Source of the DNA: Luteimonas huabeiensis HB2 | GTDB lineage: Bacteria > Pseudomonadota > Gammaproteobacteria > Xanthomonadales > Xanthomonadaceae | NCBI RefSeq assembly: GCF_000559025.1 | Contig: NZ_JAAN01000045.1 | Coordinates: 1 to 64,000 of the forward strand | Direction: 5' to 3' | Length of the DNA: 64,000 nt | Made by a program: the position numbers and the translations under genes | In this document: piece after piece, positions 47,939-56,183 of the stretch | Layout of the letters: each line of letters starts with the position of its first letter | Numbering within the stretch: the stretch's first letter is position 1 | Notes under the pieces: model-generated | The model's input: the letters and a program-made list of their open reading frames with translations, nothing else | The model's database searches: none | What the model was told of the DNA's origin: nothing

Positions 47939-48724
47939 TCAGCGGTTGAGCAGCACCCGCGCGGTGTCGATCGCCAGCTGCTCGACGCGGCCCTCGAAGC
48001 CGCTGCGGCCGGAGGGATGCACGCCGTGCCCGTTGGCCACGGCACCGGCGACCGCTGCGGTGACGTCGCGGGCGGTGGCGAGCTGCGACTGCAGGCTGCC
48101 CTCCAGCGCGCCCACCGCATCGGCGGCGCTGGCGAAATCGCCGCGGGTCGCGCTGTCTAGCGCGCTGCGCGCGGCCGAGGCGACCTCGGAGAGCGAGCGT
48201 GCGACCGCGCCGATGTCGCCGATACCCGGCGCGCGGCCGTTGGTCAGCGCACCGGAGGCGAGCGCATCGACCGCCGACTGCAGCGACATGCCGGCGCCCG
48301 GCACGCGACCCGCGAAGGCATCGAGCGCGAGGTTGGCCGCCTGCTGGAAGCCCGCCGGCACATTGGTCGAGATCGCATCGCGCGCGGCCTCGGTCAGGCT
48401 GCCGCCGACCAGGCCGTTGGCCACGCCCATGATCGCGCCCGGCAGGCCGCCGGTGGCGAAGCCGACGACCGCCGCGCCGAGGATGCCCTGGTCGATCCCC
48501 AGCGCATCGGCCAGGTCGCCCAGCGCGCCGGCCAGGCCGGTCGCATCGGCCAGCCCCCCGAGTGCCTCGCCGATGGCGGCGCCGAGGGACTCGGCCATGC
48601 CGCCCAGGGCGTCCGCCGCCGCGCCGAGCGAATCGGCCGCGCTCCCGGTCCCGCTGGTTCCGTTGCTGCCGCTGCTGCCGCTGCTGCCGCCGACGCCGCC
48701 GGCACCATCGCTACCGTCGCTCAT
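47939..48724 (-). CDS. Gly/Ala-rich protein without Cys, Lys, Trp or Tyr
   Basis: A 261-residue protein that I do not recognise. Residues 1-30 are Gly/Ser-rich (DGAGGVGGSSGSSGSNG). Then come Ala/Gly/Leu segments such as GALGDLADALGI and GFATGGLPGAIMGVANGLVG, which could be membrane-active or amphipathic, then more soluble helices to VEQLAIDTARVLLNR. It contains no Cys, Lys, Trp or Tyr. There is no signal peptide. The segments resemble the C-terminal tails of the lipase-like proteins at 30338 and 32783. Its upstream region carries a 23-bp motif nearly identical to that of the 30338 gene. A secreted accessory or effector is possible (harpin-like composition), but this is inference. Confidence 0.65.
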   Translation of the reverse strand: MSDGSDGAGGVGGSSGSSGSNGTSGTGSAADSLGAAADALGGMAESLGAAIGEALGGLADATGLAGALGDLADALGIDQGILGAAVVGFATGGLPGAIMGVANGLVGGSLTEAARDAISTNVPAGFQQAANLALDAFAGRVPGAGMSLQSAVDALASGALTNGRAPGIGDIGAVARSLSEVASAARSALDSATRGDFASAADAVGALEGSLQSQLATARDVTAAVAGAVANGHGVHPSGRSGFEGRVEQLAIDTARVLLNR

Positions 48725-48785
48725 GTCGTCCGCTCCACCAGGTCTCCCGGGCGAAGCTAGCGCCGCGCCAGCGCGCCGGTAAGCT

Positions 48786-48809
48786 GGGACCGACCCTAGG
48801 CGGTATCGA
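48786..48809 (-). promoter_or_regulatory. Shared upstream motif, copy B
   Basis: On the minus strand, TCGATAC, two bases, then CCTAGGGTCGGTCCC lies 84 bp before the ATG at 48724. It matches copy A at 30252-30275 at 21 of 23 positions, in the same orientation and at almost the same distance from the start codon. A palindromic repeat cluster lies directly upstream, as at copy A. Confidence 0.6.
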
Positions 48810-48830
48810 CGCCCAGCGCGCGGGAGCCTT

Positions 48831-48986
48831 CTTTTCCCCGCAGGCGAGGGCCACCTTGTTTTTCCCCTTCCCCCGCAAGCGGGGGCGGGAGAAGGGACGA
48901 TGTGCACCCGCTTGCGGGAGAAGGGACGATATGCACCCGCTTTGCGGGAGAAGGAACGACATGGGCCCGCTTGCGCGGAGAGGGGG
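48831..48986. repeat. Palindromic repeat cluster 3 (REP-like, facing copies)
   Basis: Two forward units (hairpin CCCCCGCAAGCGGGGG, and a diverged copy with TTGTTTTT) are followed by three inverted units CCCGCTTGCGGGAGAAGG with GACGATGTGC or GACGATATGC and a last truncated one. The same unit family and the same forward-then-inverted order occur in clusters 1 and 2. It separates the MltB gene end from the Gly/Ala-rich gene. Confidence 0.8.
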
Positions 48987-49065
48987 CAGCGTCGCGCTGC
49001 AGGTCGAGTATCGATACCCCTGGAGCCCGCGCGGCGGCCGGCGCCGACGCGCCCGGACGGCGCCG

Positions 49066-50361
49066 CTACGATCCGCCCGCCGCGCCGCGCTCGCGCGACA
49101 GGGCGTCGAGGATGCGGCGGCCGGCGCGGCCGTCGGCGGGGGTCAGGCCCAGGCGCCGTTGCTCGGCCTGGATCGCGCGCCGGGTGTTGGTGCCGATCAT
49201 GCCGTCGACCTCGCCGATGTCGTGCCCGCGCGCCAGCAGCAGGGTCTGCAGTTCGCGCCGCTGCGCGCGCGACAGGCCCGGGTCGTCGGTCGGCCACGGC
49301 GCGCGCGGCACCTGTCCGCCGCGCAGACGTTCGGCGAGGAAGGCGATCGCCAGCGCGTAGCTCTCGGCGGCGTTGTAGGCATAGATCGCGTCGTAGTTGC
49401 GCAACACCACGAAGGCCGGTCCCTCGCGCCCGGCCGGCAGCAGCAGCGCCGAGCGCGTATCGGCGACCAGGCCGCCGGCGACCAGCGGCGAGCCGTCGTG
49501 GCGGCGCACGCCGCGCGCGGCCCAGTCCGAGAGCGGGCGCCGCTTCGTGCGCCCGGCCTGGGCGGCGTCGAATCCGGCCGGCACCCGGACCTCGAAGCCC
49601 CAGGGCTGGCCGCTGCGCCAGCCCGACTGCTTGAGGTAGTTCGCGGTCGAGCCCAGCGCATCGGCGATGTTGCCGACCAGGTCGCGGCGGCCGTCGCCGT
49701 CGAAATCGACCGCGATGCGCGCGTAGGTGCTCGGCATGAACTGGGTGTGGCCGAAGGCGCCGGCCCAGGAGCCGGTGAGCCCTTCGGCGCGGATGTCGCC
49801 GGCCTGCAGCAGTTTCAGCGTGGCGATGAATTCGCCGCGGAAGAACGCTTGCCGGCGGCCCTCGCACGACAGCGTCGCCAGCGAGACCAGCAACGGCCGC
49901 TTGCCGAAGACGCGGCCGTAGTCGCTCTCCACGCCCCACACCGCCACCACGGTCGCCGGATCGACCCCGTAGCGCGCCTCGATGCGCGCGAGCAGGTCGG
50001 CATGGCGGGCGAGCATGGCGCGGCCGTCGGCGACGCGCTCGTCGTCCACCAGCGCGGCCAGGTAGTCCCAGATCGGCGTGGTGAACTCCGGCTGCGCGTC
50101 GAGCAATTCGAGCACGCTGCGGTCCGGCGCGAGACCGGCGGTGAAGCGGTCGAAGGACGCGGCGCTGACGCCCTGGGCGCCGGCCGTGGCCTTGAGCCCG
50201 GCGAGGCAGCGCGCGAACGCCGGATCGGGCGCGGCGACGGGCGAGACGGCGGAGGCGGCGGGCGCCGGGGCCTGCGCGTGAACGGCGGCGGCCGGCGCGG
50301 CCAGCAGCAGGGCGAGGGCGAGGGCGAGGCGATGCGACGGGGCGGAGCGGTTCGACGTCAT
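49066..50361 (-). CDS. mltB: Lytic murein transglycosylase B with peptidoglycan-binding domain
   Basis: A 431-residue periplasmic lytic transglycosylase. The signal peptide (SHRLALALALLLAAPAAAVH) is cleaved near HAQ/APA. The SLT-2/MltB domain holds the catalytic Glu145 in VWGVESDYGRVFG and the substrate-binding AFGHTQFMPSTYARIAVDFD. The last 60 residues are a PG-binding-1 domain (LQTLLLARGHDIGEVDGMIG, NTRRAIQAEQRRLGL). It cleaves the glycan strand with formation of 1,6-anhydro-muramic acid. No lipobox is seen, so it should be soluble. The gene stands alone, upstream of the repeat cluster and Gly/Ala-rich gene. Confidence 0.93.
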   Translation of the reverse strand: MTSNRSAPSHRLALALALLLAAPAAAVHAQAPAPAASAVSPVAAPDPAFARCLAGLKATAGAQGVSAASFDRFTAGLAPDRSVLELLDAQPEFTTPIWDYLAALVDDERVADGRAMLARHADLLARIEARYGVDPATVVAVWGVESDYGRVFGKRPLLVSLATLSCEGRRQAFFRGEFIATLKLLQAGDIRAEGLTGSWAGAFGHTQFMPSTYARIAVDFDGDGRRDLVGNIADALGSTANYLKQSGWRSGQPWGFEVRVPAGFDAAQAGRTKRRPLSDWAARGVRRHDGSPLVAGGLVADTRSALLLPAGREGPAFVVLRNYDAIYAYNAAESYALAIAFLAERLRGGQVPRAPWPTDDPGLSRAQRRELQTLLLARGHDIGEVDGMIGTNTRRAIQAEQRRLGLTPADGRAGRRILDALSRERGAAGGS

Positions 50362-50414
50362 GGCCGGCAGCATACCCAGGCGGCCGTCGCGCTGCCCGCC
50401 GCGCCGCGCGGCGT

Positions 50415-51386
50415 TCATGCCGGCGCCAGCAGCGCCAGCGCGAAGTCGCCCTGCGGATCGGTCCACCATGCGCGCAGCGCCAGGCCGGCCTGCGCGGCCA
50501 GCGCCGCGGCGCTGTCGCGGGTGTACTTCTGGCTGATCTCCACCGCCATCGCCTCGCCCGGCGCGAACGCGAACGTGCGCCCGCCCACGCGCACCGTCTG
50601 CGCGCGCAGGCTCACCAGGTCGGTTTCGATGCGCATGCGCTCGCGCGCGTAGACCGCGCGATGGGCGAAACCGCCGAGGTCGAAATCGCTGCCGATCTCG
50701 CGGTTGAGCCGGGCCAGCAGGTTGAGGGTGAACTCGGCGGTCACGCCGGCGGCGTCGTTGTAGGCGGCCTCCAGCCGGCGCGGGTCCTTGTCGAGGTCCA
50801 GCCCGATCAGCGCGCGCCCATCGGCGCCGGCCGCGTCCCGCATGCCGCGCAGCAGGGCCACCGACTGCGGGCCGTCGAAGTTGCCCAGCGTGGAGCCGGG
50901 GAAGAACAGCAGCGTGCGCGCGGGCGCGCGCGCCGGGACCGGCAGCGCGAACGGCCCGGTGAAGTCCGCGCACACCGGCAGCATCTCGATCTCCGGGAAC
51001 AGGGCGCCCAGCCGCGCGACGCTGTGCTCCAGCGCGCTGCGCGAGATCTCCACCGGGGTATAGGCCACCGGCGCGTCCAGCCCACCCAGCAGCAGCTCGG
51101 TCTTGCGCCCGCTGCCGCTACCGTACTCCACCACGTGCGCGCCGGCGCCGATGGCGGCGGCGATGTCGGCCATGCGCGCCTGCAGCAGCGCCAGCTCGGT
51201 CGCCGTCAGGTAGTACTCCGGCTGCCGGGTGATGCGCTCGAACAGCGCCGAGCCGCGCGCGTCGTAGAAGTACTTCGAGGGCAGCCGCTTCGGCGTGGCC
51301 GACAGCCCCTGCACGACGTCGGCGAGAATGCGCGCCGGGGTGGGCTGCAGATCGACCAGCCCGCCCCGCTCCACCGCCCCGCTCAC
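50415..51386 (-). CDS. egtD: L-histidine N-alpha-methyltransferase EgtD
   Basis: A 323-residue SAM-dependent enzyme that trimethylates histidine to hercynine, the first step of ergothioneine synthesis. The SAM motif is VVEYGSGSGRKTELLL; the substrate-binding parts are TPVEISRSALEHS, LLFFPGSTLGNFD and IGLDLDKDP. YFYDARGSALFERITRQPEY near the N-terminus is a family signature. The GTG start at 51386 overlaps the stop of egtB (GTGA), so both are co-translated. The pair egtB-egtD is the minimal set; egtA, egtC and egtE are not nearby. Confidence 0.95.
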   Translation of the reverse strand: MSGAVERGGLVDLQPTPARILADVVQGLSATPKRLPSKYFYDARGSALFERITRQPEYYLTATELALLQARMADIAAAIGAGAHVVEYGSGSGRKTELLLGGLDAPVAYTPVEISRSALEHSVARLGALFPEIEMLPVCADFTGPFALPVPARAPARTLLFFPGSTLGNFDGPQSVALLRGMRDAAGADGRALIGLDLDKDPRRLEAAYNDAAGVTAEFTLNLLARLNREIGSDFDLGGFAHRAVYARERMRIETDLVSLRAQTVRVGGRTFAFAPGEAMAVEISQKYTRDSAAALAAQAGLALRAWWTDPQGDFALALLAPA

Positions 51387-52660
51387 GGATCGCGCGCCAG
51401 CCGCAGGCCGGCGAACTGCCAGCGCGCGTGCGGGGGAAAGAAATTGCGGTAGCTGGCGCGCACGTGGCCGCGCGCGGTGGCGCAGCTGCCGCCGCGCAGC
51501 ACCCACTGCCCGACCATGAACTTGCCGTTGTATTCGCCGAGGCTGCCGGTCCAGGGCCGGTAGCCCGGCCACGGCCCGTAGGCGCTCGAGGTCCATTCCC
51601 AGACGTCGCCGAACAGCTGCGCCGGTCCGGGCCCGGGCGGATCCTGCGCGGCCATCGGCTGCAGCACGCCGTCGTCGGCGAAGTGACCCTGCGGCGTTCC
51701 CGCGGCGGCGGCGGCGCGCTCCCACTCGAACTCGGTCGGCAGCCGCGCGCCGGCCCAGCGCGCGTAGGCGTCGGCCTCGTAATAGCTGAGGTGGCAGACC
51801 GGCGCCGCGGCATCCAGCGCGCGCCGGCCGCCGAGGGTGTGCGCGTGCTCCAGGTCCTCGTCCCAGTACAGCGGCCGCGCCCAGCCCTGCGCCTGCACCA
51901 CCGCCCAGCCGTCGGACAGCCACAGCGCGGGCTCGCGGTAGCCGCCGTCCTCGACGAAGGCGCGGTACTCCAGGTTGCTCACCGGCCGCGAGGCCAGCGC
52001 ATGCGCGGGCACCAGCACGCGGTGGCGCGGCGATTCGTTGTCGTAGGCGAAGCCGGCCTCGCCCGGCCACGGCTCGGCGCCGATCTCGACCACCTCCTCG
52101 CCGGCCTCGCACCAGGCCATCGGCCACGGCTCGGCGCTGGGGCGCGGCAGGTCCTGGCGGTAGGCCGGGCGCAGCGGATTGCACGAGAAGGCATGCAGGA
52201 TGTCGGTCAGCAGCAGCTCCTGGTGCTGCTGCTCGTGCTGCAGGCCCACCAGCAGCCGGCGGCGCGCCTCGTCGTCGAGATCGTCGTCGCGCAGGCGGGC
52301 CTCGATGCGTGCGTCCACGACGTCTCGGTAGTCCAGCACCTCGTCCAGCGACGGCCGCGAGAGGTGGCCGCGGCAGGGGCGCGGGTGCGCCGGGCCGAGG
52401 CTCTGGTAGTAGCTGTTGAGGACCGCGTCCCAGGCCGGCGCGTGGGCGCGGTAGCCGGGCCGCGCGGCCAGCACGAAGCGCTCGATGAACCAGGTCGTGT
52501 GCGCGAGATGCCATTTCGCCGGGCTGGCGTCGGGCATGCTCTGCACCATCGCGTCCTCGGCCGACAGCGGCGCGGCGAGCGCGCGGGTCCGCGATCTGAC
52601 GTGGGCGAACAGGCGCTGGAGTTCGTCGGGGTCCGGGGCGGCGTGCGGAACGGCATGCAT
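51383..52660 (-). CDS. egtB: Hercynine oxygenase/sulfoxide synthase EgtB
   Basis: A 425-residue non-heme iron enzyme that joins hercynine to a thiol with oxygen to form the sulfoxide precursor of ergothioneine. The N-terminal DinB-like helical domain has the iron ligands in KWHLAHTTWFIE and the HX3HXE motif GLQHEQQHQELLL. The C-terminal FGE-sulfatase domain has SNLEYRAFVEDGGY, LPTEFEWERAAA and LRGGSCATARGHVRASYRN. Because no gamma-glutamylcysteine ligase gene is nearby, the enzyme may use free cysteine, as shown for some other EgtB types; this is inference. It is the first gene of the egtB-egtD operon. Confidence 0.95.
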   Translation of the reverse strand: MHAVPHAAPDPDELQRLFAHVRSRTRALAAPLSAEDAMVQSMPDASPAKWHLAHTTWFIERFVLAARPGYRAHAPAWDAVLNSYYQSLGPAHPRPCRGHLSRPSLDEVLDYRDVVDARIEARLRDDDLDDEARRRLLVGLQHEQQHQELLLTDILHAFSCNPLRPAYRQDLPRPSAEPWPMAWCEAGEEVVEIGAEPWPGEAGFAYDNESPRHRVLVPAHALASRPVSNLEYRAFVEDGGYREPALWLSDGWAVVQAQGWARPLYWDEDLEHAHTLGGRRALDAAAPVCHLSYYEADAYARWAGARLPTEFEWERAAAAAGTPQGHFADDGVLQPMAAQDPPGPGPAQLFGDVWEWTSSAYGPWPGYRPWTGSLGEYNGKFMVGQWVLRGGSCATARGHVRASYRNFFPPHARWQFAGLRLARDP

Positions 52661-52708
52661 CGGCCAAGCGTGCGGCCGCCGCGGTGACCGCAGCGTTACG
52701 GCGCGCGC

Positions 52709-53086
52709 TCAGCCGATCGCGTCGAGGTAGTACCAGCGGCCGTCCTCGCGCACGAAGCGGCTGCGCTCGCGCATGCGCACCGCGCTGCCGCCGCCGATCC
52801 GGTAGCGGGCCACGAACTCCACCTCGGCGGCGTCGGGGCCGGCGGGGTCGTGGCCCAGCACCTTCAGGCCGAGCCAGACCGGGCGCTCGCCCGCTTCGAG
52901 CTCGCTGCGCGACGGCCGCGTGGAGGGGTGCCAGGTGCGCAGCAGGTAGCTGCCGTCGCCGCGCGCGTAGGCGCTGTAGCGCGAGCGCATCAGCGCCTCG
53001 GCATCGGCCGCCGGCGCGCCGGCGTGCAGCGGGCCGCAGCAGGCGGCGTAGGCGCCGCCGCTGCCGCAGGGACAGTCCGCGTCCAT
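52709..53086 (-). CDS. YchJ-family SEC-C motif protein
   Basis: A 125-residue protein with an N-terminal SEC-C zinc-binding motif: [19 protein letters not shown]. It continues with the YchJ/UPF0225 domain, where [20 protein letters not shown] and [11 protein letters not shown] are signatures and [25 protein letters not shown] form the NTF2-like fold. No signal peptide is seen. Function of the family is unknown. The ATG at 53086 overlaps the TGA of folE by one base (TGATG), so translation is coupled to folE. It ends 48 bp before the start of egtB. Confidence 0.9.
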   Translation of the reverse strand: MDADCPCGSGGAYAACCGPLHAGAPAADAEALMRSRYSAYARGDGSYLLRTWHPSTRPSRSELEAGERPVWLGLKVLGHDPAGPDAAEVEFVARYRIGGGSAVRMRERSRFVREDGRWYYLDAIG

Positions 53087-53691
53087 CAGCGGCGGGGGCC
53101 GCTGGCCTCGACGAAGCGCAGGAACTCGGCGCGCGTACGGGCATCCTCGCGGAAGCTGCCGAGCATGGTCGAGGTGATCATGCTGACCCCGCGCTTGTGC
53201 ACGCCGCGGGTGGTCATGCATTCGTGCGCGCCCTCCACCACCACGCCCACGCCCAGCGGCCCCAGCGCGCGCTGGATGCAGCCGGCGATCTGCGCGGTCA
53301 TCTTTTCCTGGACCTGGAAGCGCTTGGCGTAGGCATCGACCACGCGCGCCAGCTTGCTGATCCCCACCACCCGGCCGGCGGGCAGGTAGCCCACGTGCAC
53401 GCGGCCGATGATCGGCGCCATGTGGTGCTCGCAGTGGCTTTCGTACTCGATGTCGCGCAGCACGATCATCTCGTCGTAGCCCTCGACCTCCTCGAAGGTG
53501 CGGGCCAGGTATTCGTCGGGGTCGAGCGCGTAGCCGCTGAACCACTCGCGGTAGGCCTTGACCACCCGCTTCGGCGTGTCCTGCAGGCCCTCGCGGGCCG
53601 GGTCGTCGCCGGCCCAGCGCAGCAGCGTGCGCACCGCCTCCTCGGCCTGCTCACGGGTGACCTCGGGCGGGGTGTCGGATGGTTCGGCCAT
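53086..53691 (-). CDS. folE: GTP cyclohydrolase I
   Basis: A 201-residue enzyme that opens GTP to dihydroneopterin triphosphate, the first step of folate and pterin synthesis. Zinc ligands and catalytic residues are seen in [21 protein letters not shown] (split across His/Cys) and [13 protein letters not shown]. The N-terminal helix and [15 protein letters not shown] are typical of the type I enzyme; length is normal. The ATG at 53691 follows a GAGCCGCGCA stretch with weak ribosome-binding signal. The SEC-C protein gene starts on its stop codon. Next upstream, 54 bp away, ends the small membrane protein gene at 53746. Confidence 0.96.
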   Translation of the reverse strand: MAEPSDTPPEVTREQAEEAVRTLLRWAGDDPAREGLQDTPKRVVKAYREWFSGYALDPDEYLARTFEEVEGYDEMIVLRDIEYESHCEHHMAPIIGRVHVGYLPAGRVVGISKLARVVDAYAKRFQVQEKMTAQIAGCIQRALGPLGVGVVVEGAHECMTTRGVHKRGVSMITSTMLGSFREDARTRAEFLRFVEASGPRR

Positions 53692-53745
53692 TGCGCGGCT
53701 CTGTCGGCGAGAGGGCCGGACATGTTAACGCGCCGTCGCCGCCGC

Positions 53746-54195
53746 TCAGCGCTCCTGCGCGCGCTCGCGCTCGGAGAGCTGCCGCCAGGCGTGCTGGATG
53801 GCCGGGTAGGCCTGCGCCCACTCCAGCCGCGAGCGCCCGCGCAGCGAGGGCCAGTCGGCCTCCAGTTCGGCCGCGACCAGTTCGGGATCGCGCTGGCGCC
53901 GCGCGTAGGCGTCGAGCGCCAGGCCGTAGGCGGGCGCGTAGTCGTCCCAGGTCATGCCCTCGACGTAGTACTCGGCCCGCCGGTAGATCTGCTCGAAGTG
54001 GCCGAGATCGCCGCGCGGATCGGCCGATTCGGACAGGCGGTGGCCGAGCAGCGCGCCCAGCGCCACGCCGGCGACCACGCCCGCCACCAAGCCGGGCGGG
54101 CCGAACGGCAGGTAGCCGATGCCGCCCAGCAGGACGCCACCGATCAGGGCGCAAGCGCCGGCACCCAGCACGTGGACCTTCTGCAGGCGGGCCAT
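53746..54195 (-). CDS. Small membrane protein with DYAPAY domain
   Basis: A 149-residue protein with two glycine-rich hydrophobic helices at about 10-50 (ACALIGGVLLGGIGYLPFG, GLVAGVVAGVALGALLG), probably spanning the inner membrane. The soluble part has MTWDDYAPAYGLALDAYARR and SRLEWAQAYPAIQHAWRQL, a pair of motifs also found in the neighbouring protein at 54198. Such DYAPAY/AIxHAW domains occur in small proteobacterial proteins of unknown function, often with stress genes. The ATG at 54195 is 2 bp after the stop of that paralogue, so the two are co-transcribed. Function unknown. Confidence 0.75.
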   Translation of the reverse strand: MARLQKVHVLGAGACALIGGVLLGGIGYLPFGPPGLVAGVVAGVALGALLGHRLSESADPRGDLGHFEQIYRRAEYYVEGMTWDDYAPAYGLALDAYARRQRDPELVAAELEADWPSLRGRSRLEWAQAYPAIQHAWRQLSERERAQER

Positions 54196-54197
54196 GG

Positions 54198-54554
54198 TCA
54201 GTCCAGCATCCGGCCGTCGCCGCGGCGGCGGCCGGCCGCGTCCTCGAAGACGTGGCGGATCGCCGCGCGCGCCTCGGTCCAGGTCAGCCGCGAGCCGTCG
54301 CGGGCGGCCTCCCAGCCCTGCTCCAGCCGCGGCTCGATGGCCTCGAAGGAGGCGGCGGAGACGCCGAGCGCCGTGGCCTGCTCCATCGCGTAGCGATAGG
54401 CCGGCGCATAGTCGGACCAGGCGCGGCCGCTGGAGAAGTAGGGGGCGTCGCGATAGCTGCGGCGGTAGTACTCGTAGGGGGATTCGTCGCCCGGGCGACG
54501 GCCCGATTCGACCGGCGGACCGGACGGCACGGCGTGGGCGTGAGACTTGTCCAT
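54198..54554 (-). CDS. Small soluble protein with DYAPAY domain
   Basis: A 118-residue soluble protein starting at the ATG at 54554 (MDKSHAHAVPSGPP); an upstream in-frame ATG at 54653 would add 33 residues of low-complexity sequence. It shares with the next gene the motif WSDYAPAYRYAMEQA and the SRLTWTEARAAIRHVFE helix, but lacks the membrane helices. SPYEYYRRSYRDAPYFSSG precedes the first motif. The two genes arose by duplication of one domain, one copy gaining or losing a membrane anchor. Function unknown. Confidence 0.75.
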   Translation of the reverse strand: MDKSHAHAVPSGPPVESGRRPGDESPYEYYRRSYRDAPYFSSGRAWSDYAPAYRYAMEQATALGVSAASFEAIEPRLEQGWEAARDGSRLTWTEARAAIRHVFEDAAGRRRGDGRMLD

Positions 54555-54731
54555 GGCGGGGGGAACGGCGCGCGTGGGGGGCTGGGGCACACCGTAGGCC
54601 ACGGGCCGGTCCGCGAGCGGTGAAATCGGCGCGCGCCGCGCCCGCGGCGACACGCGCCGTTCAGAGATGCGCAGACGGTGCAGGCGCGCTCGCCGCGCCG
54701 GGTGGGACGGTGCGCGCCCGCCGGCGAGCGC

Positions 54732-56183
54732 CTAGCCGCGCCCGGCGATCGGCTGCGGCATGGCCTGCGGCCAGCCGCCGGCGAAGCTGCGGAAGACCCC
54801 GGCCGCGGCGGCCACGCTGCGCGCGCGCGCCGCGGCGGCGGCGTCCTCGGCCTGCAGGCGGGTGCGCTCGGCCTCGAGCACGTCGAGCAGGCCGACCGCG
54901 CCGGCGTCGAAACGCAGCCGCGCCAGGGTCGCCGCCCGCGCGCTGTCGCGCGCGGCGCGCTCGAGCAGGGCGTCCTCCTCGCGGCTGCGCGCGTAGCGCA
55001 GCAGCGCGTTGCCCGCGTCCTCCAGCGCCAGCAGCACCGCCTGCCGGTATTCGGCCAGGGCGAGGTCGGCGCCCGATTCCGCCGCGGCCAGGCGCGCGCG
55101 CACGCGGCCAACGTCCAGGAACGACCAGTCGATGCCCAGCGCCACCCGCCGCGTCTCGCTGTCGCGCTCGAACAGGCCGCCGGCATCCACCGCCTGGCTG
55201 CCGATCAACCCGGACAAGGTGAAGCGCGGGAACAGGTCCGCGGTGGCGATGCCGATCCGCGCCGTTGCCGCGTGCAGCCGCTGCTCGGCGGCGGCGATGT
55301 CGGGCCGGCGCCGCAGCAGGCCGCCGGGCGAGTCCGGGTCGAGGCCCGCGGGCAGCGCCGGCAGCGGCCGCGCCGCGGCCAGGCGCGGCGCCCAGGCGTC
55401 GGGCGCCTGGCCGGTGAGCACGCCCAGGCGGTGCATGGCCGCGCCGAGCTGCGCTTCCAGCGCCGGCACGGTGGCGCGGGTGATGTCGAGCTGGGCGCGC
55501 GCGCGCGCGCCGTCGAACTCGCTGCCGCCGCCGGCGGCGATGCGCGCCTCGACCAGGCGCAGGGTGTCGGCCTGGTTGGCGACGTTGTCGCGCGCCACCC
55601 GCAGCCGCGCCTGCAGCCCGCGGACCTCGACGTAGGTGGCCACCGTCTCGCCGACGATCGCCACCTGCAGCGCCTGCAGGTCGGATGCCTGCGCGGCCGC
55701 GTCGGCGCGCCCGGCCTCCACGTTGCGGCGCACGCGGCCGAACAGGTCGAGCTCCCAGGAAGCGGCGATGCCGGCGCCGTAGCCGTCGGCGTCGCGGGCC
55801 TCGCGCGCCGCGCCCGGCGCCTGCGAGGCGGACGCGCGCGCGGAAGCCGCCTCGCCCTGCGCGACGATCGTGGGCAGCAGGTCGAAGCGCGCGCCGCGCA
55901 GCAGCGCGTTGGCCTGTTCGTAGCGCGCCAGCGCCGCCTGCAGATCGTGGTTGCGCGCCAGCGCCTCGCCGACCAGCGCATCGAGCAGCGGATCGCCGAA
56001 CGCGTTCCAGAACGCCGCGTCGGCGGCGACGACCGCGCCGGCGGGGTCCGCCGCCGCGGTGCCGTCGATCGGGTCGCGGAACGTCTCGGCGAGCGTCGGC
56101 GGCGCCGGGCGGACGTGCTCGGGCCCGACCGCGCAGGCCGCCAGCAGCGCCGCCGCCAGTGTCGCGATCAGCGGACGGGTCAC
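54732..56183 (-). CDS. smeX: RND outer-membrane factor (SmeX-like, NodT family)
   Basis: A 483-residue outer-membrane channel lipoprotein of a tripartite pump. The GTG start at 56183 gives a signal peptide ending LLAACAVGP (Cys17), with the family start AVGPEHVRPAPP. Two OEP repeats make the TolC-like barrel and helices: FGDPLLDALVGEALARNHDL and TRLQAEDAAAAARARSVAAA mark the two halves, and LLRRRPDIAAAEQRLHAA is the linker signature. It is the last gene of an operon in the order SDR, adaptor, pump, SDR, channel with a divergent LysR gene, the same order as smeU1VWU2X of Stenotrophomonas maltophilia. Its start overlaps the smeU2-like stop (GTGA). Confidence 0.9.
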   Translation of the reverse strand: MTRPLIATLAAALLAACAVGPEHVRPAPPTLAETFRDPIDGTAAADPAGAVVAADAAFWNAFGDPLLDALVGEALARNHDLQAALARYEQANALLRGARFDLLPTIVAQGEAASARASASQAPGAAREARDADGYGAGIAASWELDLFGRVRRNVEAGRADAAAQASDLQALQVAIVGETVATYVEVRGLQARLRVARDNVANQADTLRLVEARIAAGGGSEFDGARARAQLDITRATVPALEAQLGAAMHRLGVLTGQAPDAWAPRLAAARPLPALPAGLDPDSPGGLLRRRPDIAAAEQRLHAATARIGIATADLFPRFTLSGLIGSQAVDAGGLFERDSETRRVALGIDWSFLDVGRVRARLAAAESGADLALAEYRQAVLLALEDAGNALLRYARSREEDALLERAARDSARAATLARLRFDAGAVGLLDVLEAERTRLQAEDAAAAARARSVAAAAGVFRSFAGGWPQAMPQPIAGRG

